Origin: Desulfatitalea tepidiphila
GTDB lineage: Bacteria; Desulfobacterota; Desulfobacteria; Desulfobacterales; Desulfosarcinaceae
NCBI RefSeq assembly: GCF_001293685.1
Contig: NZ_BCAG01000003.1
Location: forward strand, 1,922,001 to 1,986,000
Reading direction: 5' to 3'
Length of the DNA stretch: 64,000 bases
Part shown: in pieces, positions 1 through 9,141 of the stretch
How positions within the stretch are numbered: the first letter of the stretch is position 1
Layout: every line of letters starts with the position of its first letter
Notes under the pieces: generated by a model
Seen by the model: the letters and a program-made list of their open reading frames with translations, nothing else
Databases searched by the model: none
What the model was told of the DNA's origin: nothing
Translations under genes and position numbers: made by a program

Positions 1-1185
1 ATCGGAATTTCAAAGCTCTACTGCGGCACGGTAGAGCCCAGCGATGCGTTGCGCTACGGCCGCCACTCCTCGAAACTGCCCAGTCACCTGCTCCAATTTT
101 CTGAAGACAAACGCCCGGTGGTCGTTTGGAACGTCACCAAGGCGTGCAATCTCAGGTGCGTTCACTGTTATGCACATGCCACCGAACAAGGCACCTCGGA
201 CGAGCTGACCACCGAGGAGGGGTTTCGCCTGATTGATGATCTGGCGGCTTTCGGTGCGCCGGTGATGCTGTTCTCGGGCGGAGAGCCTCTGGTGCGCAAG
301 GATTTGCCGGACCTTGCCGCGTATGCGGTGGACAAGGGCATGCGGGCCGTGATCAGCACCAACGGCACGCTGATCGATGGCAAAACGGCCCGAACTCTAA
401 AGGAAATAGGACTATCCTACGTGGGCATCAGCCTCGACGGCCTGGAACCGGTCAACGATCATTTCCGGGGGGTCAAAGGGGCTTTCGCAAAAGCGCTCAA
501 AGGGATTCGCAACTGCCAGGCGGCCGGCATCAAGGTGGGCCTTCGCTTTACCATGAACAAACAGAATGTCCGGGAAATCCCTGGCATTTTCGACCTGTTG
601 GAAGAGATGGATATTCCACGCATCTGTTTTTACCATCTCGTTTATGCGGGTCGCGGTTCGGCCCTTCTGGCAGACGATCTTTCGCATGCGGAGACGCGCG
701 CGGCAGTGGATCTGATCATGGAGCGCACCCGGGAACTGCACGCCAAGGGCAAACCCAAAGAGGTGCTCACGGTAGACAATCATGCCGACGGCCCCTACCT
801 CTATTTGCGTATGAAGGAAAAAGATCCCGAGCGGGCCGCAGAGGTGCTCGAGCTGTTGAAGATGAACGAAGGCAACAGCTCGGGGCGCGGTATCGGCTGT
901 GTCAGCTGGGATGGAGAGGTCTATGCGGACCAGTTCTGGCGCCATCACAGTTTCGGCAACGTTCGGCAGAGGCCTTTTTCCAAGATCTGGACCGAGCCCG
1001 AAGATCCGCTGCTGCTGCACCTCAAGGATAAAAAGAAATATGTCCAGGGACGTTGCGCTTCGTGCCGCTGGCTGGACGTCTGCGGCGGCAATTTCCGGGT
1101 TAGGGCCGAGGCGGTCAGCGGCAATGTCTGGGCGGCGGATCCGGCATGCTATTTGACGGATGAGGAGATTGCGCAGACGGTTTAA
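1..1185 (+). CDS. ahbC: AhbC, radical SAM 12,18-didecarboxysiroheme deacetylase (5' end cut by one codon)
   Basis: Radical SAM enzyme of the alternative haem route that removes the acetate side chains of 12,18-didecarboxysiroheme to give Fe-coproporphyrin III. The CNLRCVHC motif (C-x3-C-x2-C) for the SAM-cleaving 4Fe-4S cluster is near residue 50. A C-terminal SPASM-like Cys set ([12 protein letters not shown], then a later Cys) suggests an auxiliary cluster. The frame is open to base 1 and begins [10 protein letters not shown], which I recall as the usual N-terminus of the family directly after Met. The true ATG is therefore probably just before the window, and the TTG at 49 is unlikely. NirJ of haem d1 synthesis is a close relative; hemB and ahbD downstream favour AhbC. 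Confidence 0.88.
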   Translation: MGISKLYCGTVEPSDALRYGRHSSKLPSHLLQFSEDKRPVVVWNVTKACNLRCVHCYAHATEQGTSDELTTEEGFRLIDDLAAFGAPVMLFSGGEPLVRKDLPDLAAYAVDKGMRAVISTNGTLIDGKTARTLKEIGLSYVGISLDGLEPVNDHFRGVKGAFAKALKGIRNCQAAGIKVGLRFTMNKQNVREIPGIFDLLEEMDIPRICFYHLVYAGRGSALLADDLSHAETRAAVDLIMERTRELHAKGKPKEVLTVDNHADGPYLYLRMKEKDPERAAEVLELLKMNEGNSSGRGIGCVSWDGEVYADQFWRHHSFGNVRQRPFSKIWTEPEDPLLLHLKDKKKYVQGRCASCRWLDVCGGNFRVRAEAVSGNVWAADPACYLTDEEIAQTV

Positions 1186-1252
1186 CGGTCGCCACTTGAA
1201 TTTCAATGTTTGCTTGAATCTTCAAAACCCTCTTAACGGAACGGAGTCGACG

Positions 1253-2227
1253 ATGCTTTTTCCCGATTATCGGCCGCGGCGCATGCGCCAGAGCGAGGCT
1301 TTCAGGCGAATGGTACGTGAGACCCATTTGCGGGTGGACGATCTCATCCTGCCATTGTTCGCCATTCACGGCAAGGATGTGAAAAATCCCATTCCCTCCA
1401 TGCCCGGTCATTTTCAGCTTTCGGTCAATCATGTGGTCAAGGCGGCCGAGGAGGCTTTCAAACTCGGCATCCCCGGCGTCATTCTCTTTGGCATTCCCCC
1501 CAAAAAGGATGCGTTGGGCACCCAGGCCTATGCCAAAGACGGCATCGTGCAAAAAGCGGTGCGCGCCATCAAGGATAAGCTGCCGGATCTGGCCGTCATC
1601 ACCGATGTGTGCTTGTGCGAATATACCGACCATGGCCATTGCGGCGTGGTCGAGGGGCACACCATTGACAACGACGCCACGCTGGACCTTTTGGCCAGGA
1701 CGGCGCTGTCCCACGTCAAGGCCGGCGCCGACATGGTGGCGCCGTCGGACATGATGGACGGCAGGGTGACGGAAATACGCAATGCCCTGGACGAGGCCGA
1801 CTTCAGTCACATTCCGATCATGTCCTACGCGGCCAAGTATTGTTCGGCATTTTACGGCCCATTCAGGGAAGCCGCCGATTCGGCGCCCAAATTCGGTGAT
1901 CGACGATCCTATCAGATGGATCCGGCCAACTCCCTGGAAGCGATCCGCGAAGTGGCCATGGATGTGGAGGAAGGGGCCGACATCATCATGGTGAAACCGG
2001 CCATGCCCTATCTGGATATCATCTGCCGGGTCAGGGAGGAATTCGATCTCCCTGTGGCCGCCTATAACGTGAGCGGGGAGTTTGCCATGGTCAAGGCCGC
2101 GGCGGAACGCGGGTGGCTGGACGAAAAGCGAACCATGATGGAGATGCTGACCGCCATTAAACGGGCCGGTGCGGATATCATCATCACCTACTTCGCCATG
2201 GATGCAGCAAAGGAGATAAAACCGTAA
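1253..2227 (+). CDS. hemB: HemB, porphobilinogen synthase (delta-aminolevulinate dehydratase)
   Basis: Condenses two 5-aminolevulinate molecules to porphobilinogen, feeding siroheme and haem. The 324 aa product has normal family length. Visible motifs are the Schiff-base lysine in [12 protein letters not shown], the second active-site lysine in [17 protein letters not shown], and the Cys-rich metal segment [14 protein letters not shown] typical of zinc-type enzymes. The start is the ATG at 1253 giving [10 protein letters not shown], preceded by an ACGGAG-like ribosome site. An in-frame extension to 1160 would overlap the preceding gene and has no family similarity. It lies between ahbC and ahbD in the same direction, as in other sulfate reducers using this route. 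Confidence 0.96.
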   Translation: MLFPDYRPRRMRQSEAFRRMVRETHLRVDDLILPLFAIHGKDVKNPIPSMPGHFQLSVNHVVKAAEEAFKLGIPGVILFGIPPKKDALGTQAYAKDGIVQKAVRAIKDKLPDLAVITDVCLCEYTDHGHCGVVEGHTIDNDATLDLLARTALSHVKAGADMVAPSDMMDGRVTEIRNALDEADFSHIPIMSYAAKYCSAFYGPFREAADSAPKFGDRRSYQMDPANSLEAIREVAMDVEEGADIIMVKPAMPYLDIICRVREEFDLPVAAYNVSGEFAMVKAAAERGWLDEKRTMMEMLTAIKRAGADIIITYFAMDAAKEIKP

Positions 2228-2301
2228 AAAGTGATCCAAAAACTTTAGATAATCCATAAAAACATTCTGTTTTTACAACTTAAATAGACAGGCAAAAGAT
2301 C

Positions 2302-3408
2302 ATGCAACATCCCCCACACCATCCCCATGCGGTTCGTGCCGATCATATGAAAACAGAACCTGGCGTACCGCCGTTGCGTCTGGTCGCATGGGAAACGACG
2401 CGCAATTGCAATCTGTCCTGCATCCATTGCCGGGCTTCAGCGACTTGCGGGCCCTATAGCGGCGAACTGGACACCCAGGCATCATTTCGATTGCTGGAAC
2501 AAATTGCCGAAGTCGCCAAACCGATCGTCATTCTCACCGGCGGGGAACCGCTGCTGAGGGAGGACATCTTCGATATCGCCAAGTATGGCGACACGCTGGG
2601 CTTGAAAATGGTCATGGCCCCCAACGGCACGTTGCTGACGGCCGATATTGCCGGGCGTCTTGCCGAATCGGGGATCCAGCGCATCAGCATCAGTCTCGAT
2701 GGGGCCGACGCCGAGAGCCACGATCGTTTCCGGGGGGTTCAAGGCGCCTTCGAAGGTGCGCTGCGGGGCATCGCCCATGCCAAATCAGCGGGCATCCAGT
2801 TCCAAATCAACACGACGGTCACCAAGACCAACCTCGATCAGATTCCGCTGATCCTGAAATTGGCGGAGCAACTCGGGGCCGTGGCCCACCATATTTTCCT
2901 ACTGGTGCCCACCGGCCGGGGCAAATACATCGTGGACCAGGAGATCGACGCCCGGGAATACGAGGAGACACTCAACTGGTTTTACGACCAACGCGATAAG
3001 ACCCAGCTTCAGCTGAAGGCCACCTGCGCCCCGCATTATCATCGTATTTTGCGCCAGCGGGCCAAGGCGGACGGACAAACGGTGACATTCGAGACCCATG
3101 GCCTCGATGCGGTCACGCGCGGCTGCCTGGCCGGCACCGGGTTTTGCTTCATCTCCCATCGGGGGATCGTTCAGCCCTGTGGATTCCTCGATCTGAAGTG
3201 CGGCGACGTCACCAAGGAGCCGTTCGGCCACATATGGATCCATTCGCCCCAATTCAAACAGCTGCGCGATGTCGATCAACTCCAGGGGAAATGCGGGATA
3301 TGTGAATATCGCAGGGTGTGCGGCGGTTGCCGCGCCCGGGCCTACGAGGCCACCGGCGACTTCATGGCTCAAGAGCCGCTGTGCCTGTATCAGCCGACAG
3401 ATAGATAG
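2302..3408 (+). CDS. ahbD: AhbD, radical SAM haem synthase (Fe-coproporphyrin III decarboxylase)
   Basis: Radical SAM enzyme catalysing the last step of the alternative route, oxidative decarboxylation of two propionates of Fe-coproporphyrin III to give haem b. The SAM-cluster motif CNLSCIHC follows WETTRN near residue 35. A C-terminal Cys-rich region (CGICEYRRVCGGC, then Cys near the end) fits an auxiliary 4Fe-4S cluster. The start at 2302 gives a short His-rich leader (MQHPPHHPHA); an ATG at 2347 is an alternative because the ribosome site is weak. It lies 74 bp after hemB, probably in one transcript with ahbC and hemB. NirJ/PqqE-type homologues are possible but fit the context less well. 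Confidence 0.87.
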   Translation: MQHPPHHPHAVRADHMKTEPGVPPLRLVAWETTRNCNLSCIHCRASATCGPYSGELDTQASFRLLEQIAEVAKPIVILTGGEPLLREDIFDIAKYGDTLGLKMVMAPNGTLLTADIAGRLAESGIQRISISLDGADAESHDRFRGVQGAFEGALRGIAHAKSAGIQFQINTTVTKTNLDQIPLILKLAEQLGAVAHHIFLLVPTGRGKYIVDQEIDAREYEETLNWFYDQRDKTQLQLKATCAPHYHRILRQRAKADGQTVTFETHGLDAVTRGCLAGTGFCFISHRGIVQPCGFLDLKCGDVTKEPFGHIWIHSPQFKQLRDVDQLQGKCGICEYRRVCGGCRARAYEATGDFMAQEPLCLYQPTDR

Positions 3409-3463
3409 TGCCCATAAATAGCTTTCCGTCACCGTCCAAGCCATCAACTCAGGTGGATGTTGC

Positions 3464-3484
3464 GGGCGGGCGTAGAGCCCGCCC
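3464..3484. repeat. GC-rich palindromic hairpin after ahbD
   Basis: Perfect 8-bp stem GGGCGGGC / GCCCGCCC with a 5-base GTAGA loop in the 192-bp spacer after ahbD. It has no T-run, so it is either a factor-assisted transcript end or a REP-like dispersed palindrome of the GGGCGGGC...GCCCGCCC type. Confidence 0.6.
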
Positions 3485-3600
3485 CTACGACGCTTTACCA
3501 GTTCCTCCCCTTCTCCGCCGCCCGGCAAAAAAGAGCTTGTTTGTTCTGTTTTTTCAGTGCTAAATAGTAATCGACGCACCCATTTAGAAAGGGCCGTTCG

Positions 3601-4206
3601 ATGAAAATCAGATCCCTTATGGTTCCCGATCCGATCACCGTCACTGCCAAAAAGACAGTCGGCGAGGCATTGGAAGTGATGAAACTCAATTCGATCCGGC
3701 ACCTGCCCGTAGTGGACGAAAAGATGAACCTGAAGGGACTTCTCACGCTGGCCGATCTCAAACAGGCGCTGATACCCTCCATGATCGGGGATTTCACCCT
3801 CTCGGACCTGATGATCAAGAACCCCATTACCATATCTCCGGAAAGCGATGTCGAAATCGCGGCCCAGCTGATTTACAAACACAAAATCGGTGGACTGCCC
3901 GTGACGCGCGGACAAAAACTCGTCGGCATCATCACGGAATCGGATTTATTGCGGACCTTCATCGATATGATGGGCATTTTGTCCAGCAGTGCCCGGATCG
4001 ATGTGACCACGGGAGAGGGACCGGGGGGGCTGAACAAAGCGATACAGATCATCCACAGCCTGGGCGGGGATATCATCAATGTCGGCATGACGGCTGAGCG
4101 AACGGCCAAACGCACCTATTATTTCAGATTGACACCATGTGACACCCAATCGATCAAGAAAGCATTGGAGGAGGATGGCTTCACCGTTCAGGCAGACATG
4201 GATTGA
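3601..4206 (+). CDS. CBS-domain pair with C-terminal ACT-like domain (AcuB-like)
   Basis: Small cytoplasmic regulatory protein of 201 aa. Two CBS domains occupy about residues 1-125 (MVPDPITVTAKKTVGEALEV; later LMIKNPITISPESDVEIAAQ), expected to bind adenosyl ligands. A C-terminal ACT-like fold covers about 135-200 (GGLNKAIQIIHSLGGDIINV). The order CBS-CBS-ACT matches proteins often called AcuB in Deltaproteobacteria. The actual target is unknown and the Bacillus acetoin role should not be assumed. It is monocistronic, with about 190 bp upstream and 225 bp downstream before the next gene. Confidence 0.8.
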   Translation: MKIRSLMVPDPITVTAKKTVGEALEVMKLNSIRHLPVVDEKMNLKGLLTLADLKQALIPSMIGDFTLSDLMIKNPITISPESDVEIAAQLIYKHKIGGLPVTRGQKLVGIITESDLLRTFIDMMGILSSSARIDVTTGEGPGGLNKAIQIIHSLGGDIINVGMTAERTAKRTYYFRLTPCDTQSIKKALEEDGFTVQADMD

Positions 4207-4317
4207 TCATCGCCCTGTTTTAAAAAACCCTCCCCAAAGTCAAACTGAAATACCCCTTATACGCACCATCTTATCGAGATTTAAAGAAATTCTTCCGATC
4301 TCATTCTCAACCGGCGC

Positions 4318-4345
4318 TTGACATTTCTCACCATTTATGGATAAT
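4318..4345 (+). promoter_or_regulatory. Sigma70-type promoter for the AMIN/PilZ/MinD operon
   Basis: TTGACA at 4318-4323, a 16-bp spacer, then GATAAT at 4340-4345 (5 of 6 to TATAAT). It lies about 85 bp upstream of the gene starting at 4432. The match is by eye only. Confidence 0.6.
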
Positions 4346-4431
4346 TTCGAAGCTTGCAGCATGATGTGCGCGTGCTTTGCCTGTCCGTCGTATCTTGATC
4401 ACAAAATGGGCTTGATCTTATCGACAATGAG

Positions 4432-5394
4432 ATGGTGGATGCATTGATTTCTATTCGTAGGGGTTGCGTTTACTGGGTCAGCATCGGCATCCTGTTGTTT
4501 GCAGCCCCCTGCCTGTCCTTCGCTGCACGACTCAAAGACATCCGCATTGGAGAATACGAAAAATTCACGCGAATTGTCTTTGAGTCGGACATCGAACCGG
4601 TAGACGCGCAAATCCGCGCTTTACCATCCGGACAACTCACGCTGGTCTTCAAGGAAACCCAGCCCGCCTTTATTCGAAAAATTCCCATCGACCGCGGCCA
4701 TTTTATCCAGGATCTTCAAGTTCTCGTCCAGAAGGGTCAACTGGCGATCGTACTGGATTTCAACCGGCCATACGAGCGATGGAAAACGTTCGAACTGGAC
4801 AGTCCCCCGCGCTTTGCGCTGGATATTTTCTGGCAGGCGGGGGCATCCATCCCGGAACCGGCCCGGGATTTACAGCCCCATCCCGAACCGCAGTCCATCG
4901 GCGACGGGCAAGCCAATCCAGCACCCGGATTTACCGAACCGCCTTTTGACAGCACAATTCCGGGAATCGACAGCGAGACCGCACCGCCCCCTGCATCCAC
5001 CGAAAACTTACACTCAGATGTTTTGGACAATGAAACCATCATTACCGCCCAAGACCGCAACGCTTCGGCCCCACCTGAAAATGAAATAACACACGAAAGC
5101 ACGGATCGCGCCCCGGCCAACGGCCAATCGGCGACACCCTCGGATGCCGAAAAGGGCATCGACAAATCGAGACCATCCGGGGTCGGACGCTTTCAATATT
5201 TTCTGATCCTCGCGTTGGTCGTTATCACGGTCGGTATTCTCTTTATCCTCATTTGGATGCTGGTGTCGAATCAGATATCGAGAAGAAAAGCAACGCCTCC
5301 AAAGATCGATGAGTCCCTGAAACACCAGGACGAGCGTATTGCCTCGATCAATGCACGCGTCCGGGAACAATTAAAGCGTTATGACGAGGTCTGA
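4432..5394 (+). CDS. Membrane-anchored AMIN-like domain protein with cytoplasmic coiled coil
   Basis: 320 aa. A signal peptide or N-terminal helix (about residues 12-30, ending LSFAA) is followed by an AMIN-like beta domain at about 32-135 (RIGEYEKFTRIVFESD; final strand PRFALDIFW). AMIN domains bind peptidoglycan or secretin partners in the periplasm. A Pro/acidic linker (140-255) leads to a strong transmembrane helix (about 260-285, FLILALVVITVGILFILIW) and a short charged tail that could be coiled coil inside the cell. The protein could link envelope and cytoplasm. The next gene overlaps its 3' end by 14 bp, so translation is probably coupled. The ATG at 4432 has only a weak ribosome site. 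No specific family name can be given. Confidence 0.75.
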   Translation: MVDALISIRRGCVYWVSIGILLFAAPCLSFAARLKDIRIGEYEKFTRIVFESDIEPVDAQIRALPSGQLTLVFKETQPAFIRKIPIDRGHFIQDLQVLVQKGQLAIVLDFNRPYERWKTFELDSPPRFALDIFWQAGASIPEPARDLQPHPEPQSIGDGQANPAPGFTEPPFDSTIPGIDSETAPPPASTENLHSDVLDNETIITAQDRNASAPPENEITHESTDRAPANGQSATPSDAEKGIDKSRPSGVGRFQYFLILALVVITVGILFILIWMLVSNQISRRKATPPKIDESLKHQDERIASINARVREQLKRYDEV

Positions 5395-5704
5395 TTCCGG
5401 AATGGGCGAACAAGACTTTGCATTGAACATGGGTCTCTCCGAAGAAGAACGGCGCGATCTTGAACGAATGATCGGGGAGTTCCGGCAGGCCCGCCCCTAT
5501 GTCGAGCCGGATATGGCCTCGGTTCAGAAACAGATCGACGCGATCAACAAACGGATGGCCCATCTCACCAACATGTTTTTGATCATCGACCGCCGTATGA
5601 AGCCTTTATATGAAATCATGCGGCTGACATTCGAGAAAAGTGAAATATTAAACGAGCGTATAGACACGATACTGGAAGCCCTACGCAAGGGAGAGCCACT
5701 GTGA
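5381..5704 (+). CDS. Small coiled-coil protein of unknown function
   Basis: 107 aa and rich in charged heptad-like stretches (LSEEERRDLERMIGEFRQA; VQKQIDAINKRMAHL; ILNERIDTILEAL), with no Cys and no transmembrane segment. It overlaps the AMIN gene by 14 bp, and its stop overlaps the GTG start of the next gene (GTGA), so the three are almost certainly translated together. This tight linkage between a membrane protein with a cytoplasmic tail and a PilZ/cNMP protein suggests a structural adaptor, which is inference. An internal ATG at 5402 is an alternative start. I do not recognise a named family. Confidence 0.7.
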   Translation: MTRSDSGMGEQDFALNMGLSEEERRDLERMIGEFRQARPYVEPDMASVQKQIDAINKRMAHLTNMFLIIDRRMKPLYEIMRLTFEKSEILNERIDTILEALRKGEPL

Positions 5705-6897
5705 CGTTGAAAATCCCTCTCGCACTTCCCACAGACCATCAATTCAGCATTATGCAGCGCATTCTCGACGGCACCCTGCCCATCGAGTCTCCTGAAGAGT
5801 TCGAAGAGATCCTCAAGATCTACACCGATGACCCGTTTTTATATCGAAGCTATGGGGATCTGCTCCAACGCCTTGGACGTGATGACGAAGCGGTTTCTAT
5901 GTACGAGGAGGCGGCCGTTTTTTTCATTGCGAGAGGGTTGAACCTCCAGGCAATCGTATCCAAAATACTCGAATGGAGCATCCAAAAGCCCACGCACGAA
6001 GAAGGCCGGGCCTTCCATGCCCTGCTGCATGAAACGGGCAGCAACGAAACGCCGCTGCAACGGTTCTGGGCGGGGATGAGCTATGCCGAGTTGGTGGCCG
6101 TGATGCGTCGGATGGTCAGGGTAAAGGAGCGATCAGGGAAAACGATGCTGCGGGTCGATCAACCCAACAATGAGATCTTCTTCGTCGTCTCGGGTTTCCT
6201 GGCGGAAATGCCCTCGCCGGAATGTGTGATCGAAGCCCGCATGGCGGGTATCGATTACGAGCCGAAGCTGTTGGGTCCCAACGATATTTTCGGTAACATC
6301 TTCCCGCTGGATCGCGACAGCACGTCGGATACCGAAATCCGATCCGTTACGGACGTCGAACTGGTCAAGGTCACCAGGGCCGTGCTTCGCAACGCCGCCC
6401 AAAAGTATCCGAACATCGAAAGGCGGCTTCGGGCCTTGTACAAGCCCGAGTCCCGGGGAGTTTGCGACCGGGCATGGCAGACCGTTCGGCGGGCGATGCG
6501 CTACGGACTTCCCACCAAGGTGGAACTGCGCTGCCCGACCATGGCCGCCGGCCAAAACGAGATCGAAGAAACCGGAATCGCCATAGATCTTTCTATAGGG
6601 GGCATCTGTGTCGACCTGGGGGAAAAAGCAATCGACACAGATACGCCTGTGTTGAAAGGCCGGCTGGTGAACATGACATTGGATTTGCTCAACAAGGAAG
6701 CCGTCCTGAATCTGACCGGCAAAATTGTCTGGCAAAGGCACCAACCGACTGCCCAGGGCACATCGATACTCATCGGTATACGGTTCGACACCCTTAATCC
6801 CGTGGACCAGGAGGTGCTGATCGAATACTGCTCGGGCAGTGTCGGCGAGCAGAACCTGCTGCTCAGTCTATGGGACACGATGGTCAAAAACGAATAA
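5701..6897 (+). CDS. TPR-like / cyclic-nucleotide-binding-like / PilZ domain protein
   Basis: 398 aa cytoplasmic signalling protein. Residues about 15-95 are helical and TPR-like (DPFLYRSYGDLLQRLGRDDEAVSMYEEA). About 125-240 resembles a cNMP-binding beta roll (VDQPNNEIFFVVSGFLAE; LLGPNDIFGNIFPLDRDS), lacking a clear phosphate-cassette Arg. About 260-390 is a PilZ domain with RRAMRYGL and DLSIGGICVDL, matching the RxxxR and (D/N)xSxxG c-di-GMP-binding motifs. The start is GTG at 5701, overlapping the previous stop (GTGA). It may read out c-di-GMP within the polarity/surface module. The domain calls come from motifs seen by eye. Confidence 0.8.
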   Translation: MTLKIPLALPTDHQFSIMQRILDGTLPIESPEEFEEILKIYTDDPFLYRSYGDLLQRLGRDDEAVSMYEEAAVFFIARGLNLQAIVSKILEWSIQKPTHEEGRAFHALLHETGSNETPLQRFWAGMSYAELVAVMRRMVRVKERSGKTMLRVDQPNNEIFFVVSGFLAEMPSPECVIEARMAGIDYEPKLLGPNDIFGNIFPLDRDSTSDTEIRSVTDVELVKVTRAVLRNAAQKYPNIERRLRALYKPESRGVCDRAWQTVRRAMRYGLPTKVELRCPTMAAGQNEIEETGIAIDLSIGGICVDLGEKAIDTDTPVLKGRLVNMTLDLLNKEAVLNLTGKIVWQRHQPTAQGTSILIGIRFDTLNPVDQEVLIEYCSGSVGEQNLLLSLWDTMVKNE

Positions 6898-6924
6898 GCC
6901 CCACACCGGAATGGAAGGACGCAC

Positions 6925-7860
6925 GTGACGACTCACACACAGCAGAAATCGAGGCGAAAGCCGACCATTTGGGCCATCGGCGGCGGCAAAGGCGGTGTCG
7001 GCAAAAGCGTGGTCAGCATTTTACTGGCAATGGGGATCGCCAATCAGCAGATGAAAACCGTGCTGGTGGACACCGACCTGGGCGGGGCGAATCTGCATAC
7101 CATGCTGGGGATCAAAACACCGGTACGGACGTTGAACGATTTCGTAACGCGCAAATACAATACCATCGAAGATATTTGCATCCCAACCCAGGTGCCTCAT
7201 CTCTCCCTGGTGTGCGGCGCCAGCGAAATTCTCTCCCTGGCCAATCCCCAATACGCCCAAAAGACCAAAATCATGCAGAGTATCGCCAGCCTGCCGGTCG
7301 ACCACGTCATTCTCGACCTGGGCGCCGGCAACTCGTACAATGTTTTGGACTTTTTTCTGATTGCCGACTATCCCATCGTCGTGCTGACCCCCCAACCCAT
7401 CTCGATACAGAATGCGTATGCCTTTATCCGCAACACCGTGTATCGCAAGCTCAGCCGGGAAACCAGCCAGCAAACGTCACTGCAACATATCATCAGAAGC
7501 GCCATGGATCCCAAAAACGAAAGCCACATGAGGACATTCCGGGATCTGTACCAAACGGTTCGCAAATCTCACGGCGTCAAGATCGCGAATCACCTGGCCG
7601 GGGCCATCGGCACCATCAAACCGATGTTGATCACCAATATGGCAAAGGATGAACGGGACGACAACGCCGCCAGGATCATCAAATTGGTTGCGGAAAAGTA
7701 TCTGACCGTTCAATCCACAGAGCTGGGCACGATTGAATACGACCTGCTCATCGACAAGATGATCTCCCAGATGACGCCGTTTTCCGAATTGTCACAAGGC
7801 AGCATCGCGCTTTCCAGTGTCGAACGAATTCTGTCTGAATTGAGGATTGTTTCTCATTAG
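6925..7860 (+). CDS. MinD/ParA-family P-loop ATPase (FlhG/FleN-like)
   Basis: 311 aa deviant-Walker ATPase: GGGKGGVGKS with the signature Lys at about residue 19, VDTDLGGANLHTMLG (the FlhG/FleN-type A' motif) and VILDLGAGNSYNVLDFFLIAD as Walker B. FlhG-type proteins place and count flagella or related polar machines. Here there is no flagellar gene nearby, and the partner genes are PilZ, MglA and Roadblock, so a polarity role for another surface machine is plausible. It lacks an obvious membrane-targeting helix at the C-terminus, unlike MinD. The start is GTG at 6925 with GGAAGG upstream; an ATG alternative is absent nearby. Its stop overlaps the end of a convergent PilZ gene by 4 bp. Confidence 0.85.
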   Translation: MTTHTQQKSRRKPTIWAIGGGKGGVGKSVVSILLAMGIANQQMKTVLVDTDLGGANLHTMLGIKTPVRTLNDFVTRKYNTIEDICIPTQVPHLSLVCGASEILSLANPQYAQKTKIMQSIASLPVDHVILDLGAGNSYNVLDFFLIADYPIVVLTPQPISIQNAYAFIRNTVYRKLSRETSQQTSLQHIIRSAMDPKNESHMRTFRDLYQTVRKSHGVKIANHLAGAIGTIKPMLITNMAKDERDDNAARIIKLVAEKYLTVQSTELGTIEYDLLIDKMISQMTPFSELSQGSIALSSVERILSELRIVSH

Positions 7861-8447
7861 ATTTTTTTGATCAGGGTGTCCAATATCTCACGCTGATAGT
7901 AAGTCGTCTGATCGTACTGGATCCCGATACCATCGGGATAGATCTGGGAGACATGCCCCTTCACCTTGAATGGCAAGGGTTCATTGGCATTTGAGAGGGT
8001 GAAACACAAAGAGACAACCTGCCCTTCCTGGAACTTTTCTGCGGTTTCGATGAAGACCCCGCTGGCACTGATGTCTCGAATATAGCTTCGATAGGCTCTT
8101 CCCTGGGAGGCAAAATCGACCAGCAGGTAACAGGCCATGCGCGGATATGCCCGCACCCAATTGAAAGCGGGATCTTTCAATGCCCTTAGTCGTTTTAACA
8201 GCGTTCCTGTATCGGATTGCTTGAGCAGAACGAAGATCCTGGCCAGCATCATTTGCCTTTGCATCGGATCGTCGGTTACCGATTGCGATCTCACAGGATG
8301 GCCGCCGGATGAGCCCGGAGTGTTGCCGCCGTCCGGGTCCAGCGTTTCGAGCAGTAGTTTGAGCTCGTCATCTTTCATTTTATAGATGGATACGGCCAAC
8401 CGCAAAAAGAGCGTGTGTTTTTCGACCTGGTCAGCTGAATCTGCCAT
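7857..8447 (-). CDS. PilZ domain protein
   Basis: 196 aa. The N-terminal ~95 residues are helical (KMKDDELKLLLETLD; LARIFVLLKQSDTGTLLKRL) and unassigned. The C-terminal ~100 form a PilZ-like barrel (RMACYLLVDF, then DISASGVFIETAEKF). The D-x-S-x-x-G motif is present; the upstream Arg pair is less clear, so c-di-GMP binding is not certain. It is convergent with the MinD-like gene and divergent from the Roadblock-MglA operon, whose start is 225 bp away. Confidence 0.82.
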   Translation of the reverse strand: MADSADQVEKHTLFLRLAVSIYKMKDDELKLLLETLDPDGGNTPGSSGGHPVRSQSVTDDPMQRQMMLARIFVLLKQSDTGTLLKRLRALKDPAFNWVRAYPRMACYLLVDFASQGRAYRSYIRDISASGVFIETAEKFQEGQVVSLCFTLSNANEPLPFKVKGHVSQIYPDGIGIQYDQTTYYQREILDTLIKKI

Positions 8448-8590
8448 GGCAGGGATCCCTTTCTACACCGTTACAAGGTTGCAGGGCGTTGCATATGTTT
8501 TCTCATATCGCACACTTGCGAGGAAAATCAAGCCCAACTGTTTGAAATCTCCCCAACCGTTCGCGCAAAACATCAAAAATCTGTTTTTGT

Positions 8591-8619
8591 TTGACACAAA
8601 TCTCTGAATTCCCTATACT
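8591..8619 (+). promoter_or_regulatory. Sigma70-type promoter for the Roadblock-MglA operon
   Basis: TTGACA at 8591-8596, exactly 17 bp, then TATACT at 8614-8619. The expected transcript start is near 8626, leaving a leader of about 45 bp that contains a strong ribosome site. It is the best promoter match in the window. Confidence 0.75.
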
Positions 8620-8672
8620 TCACTGAACTAAAAGGGGATTCTGCTCAACTTGGGAATAAAGGAGGAAGATCA

Positions 8673-9077
8673 TTGTCCTATATACTCGATCAAGAACAGC
8701 TGGATGGTATCGAAGAGGTCTTGCAGAAGGACTTGATGGACCTTGGTCTAAAGTGCGTCATTCTTATTGACATGGCCGGCAACATCATTGCCAACCTGGA
8801 CAATGGTCAGGTGGGTCATGACGTTTATTCCCTGGCGGCTCTGGCCGCTGGCAACTTCGGCGCGGTTTGCGCCATGGCTGCCATTATCGGCGAAGATGAC
8901 TTTTCACTTCTTTTCCACAAGGGGAAAAGCGAGAACATCCATTTCAGCAAGGTGATGGATGATTTCCTTTTGGTGACCATTTTTGGAAACGACGTCTCGT
9001 TGGGTTATCTGCGTTTAAAGGTCGATGAGTCCATCGGCAAAATCAGCAAGATATTCGAATCGACCAAAAAGATCTGA
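8673..9077 (+). CDS. Roadblock/LC7 domain protein (MglB-like)
   Basis: 134 aa single-domain Roadblock/LC7 protein (GLKCVILIDMAGNIIANLDNG; LAALAAGNFGAVCAMAAIIGE; LLVTIFGNDVSLGYLRLKV). In Myxococcus the homologue MglB is the GTPase-activating partner of MglA in cell polarity, and the next gene here encodes MglA. The start is TTG at 8673, supported by an excellent ribosome site AAAGGAGG about 7 bases upstream and by the absence of a nearby ATG. Assignment as the functional equivalent of MglB is by context. Confidence 0.85.
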   Translation: MSYILDQEQLDGIEEVLQKDLMDLGLKCVILIDMAGNIIANLDNGQVGHDVYSLAALAAGNFGAVCAMAAIIGEDDFSLLFHKGKSENIHFSKVMDDFLLVTIFGNDVSLGYLRLKVDESIGKISKIFESTKKI

Positions 9078-9141
9078 TTGCAGGCATATCCGTTGGTCTT
9101 CGAATAGACTCAGCAGCTAACCCAAAGGCGAGGATGCCCGC

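Noticed and set aside
49-60. TTG at 49 as the start of ahbC
   Set aside because: The frame is open to base 1 and the upstream residues match the family N-terminus.
1115-2257. A 380-codon frame antisense to hemB
   Set aside because: Fully overlaps hemB, His/Gly-rich, typical shadow frame.
6870-7652. A 260-codon frame overlapping the MinD-like gene
   Set aside because: Composition (Gln/Arg/His/Pro-rich) is that of a shifted frame; the MinD-like frame has all ATPase motifs.
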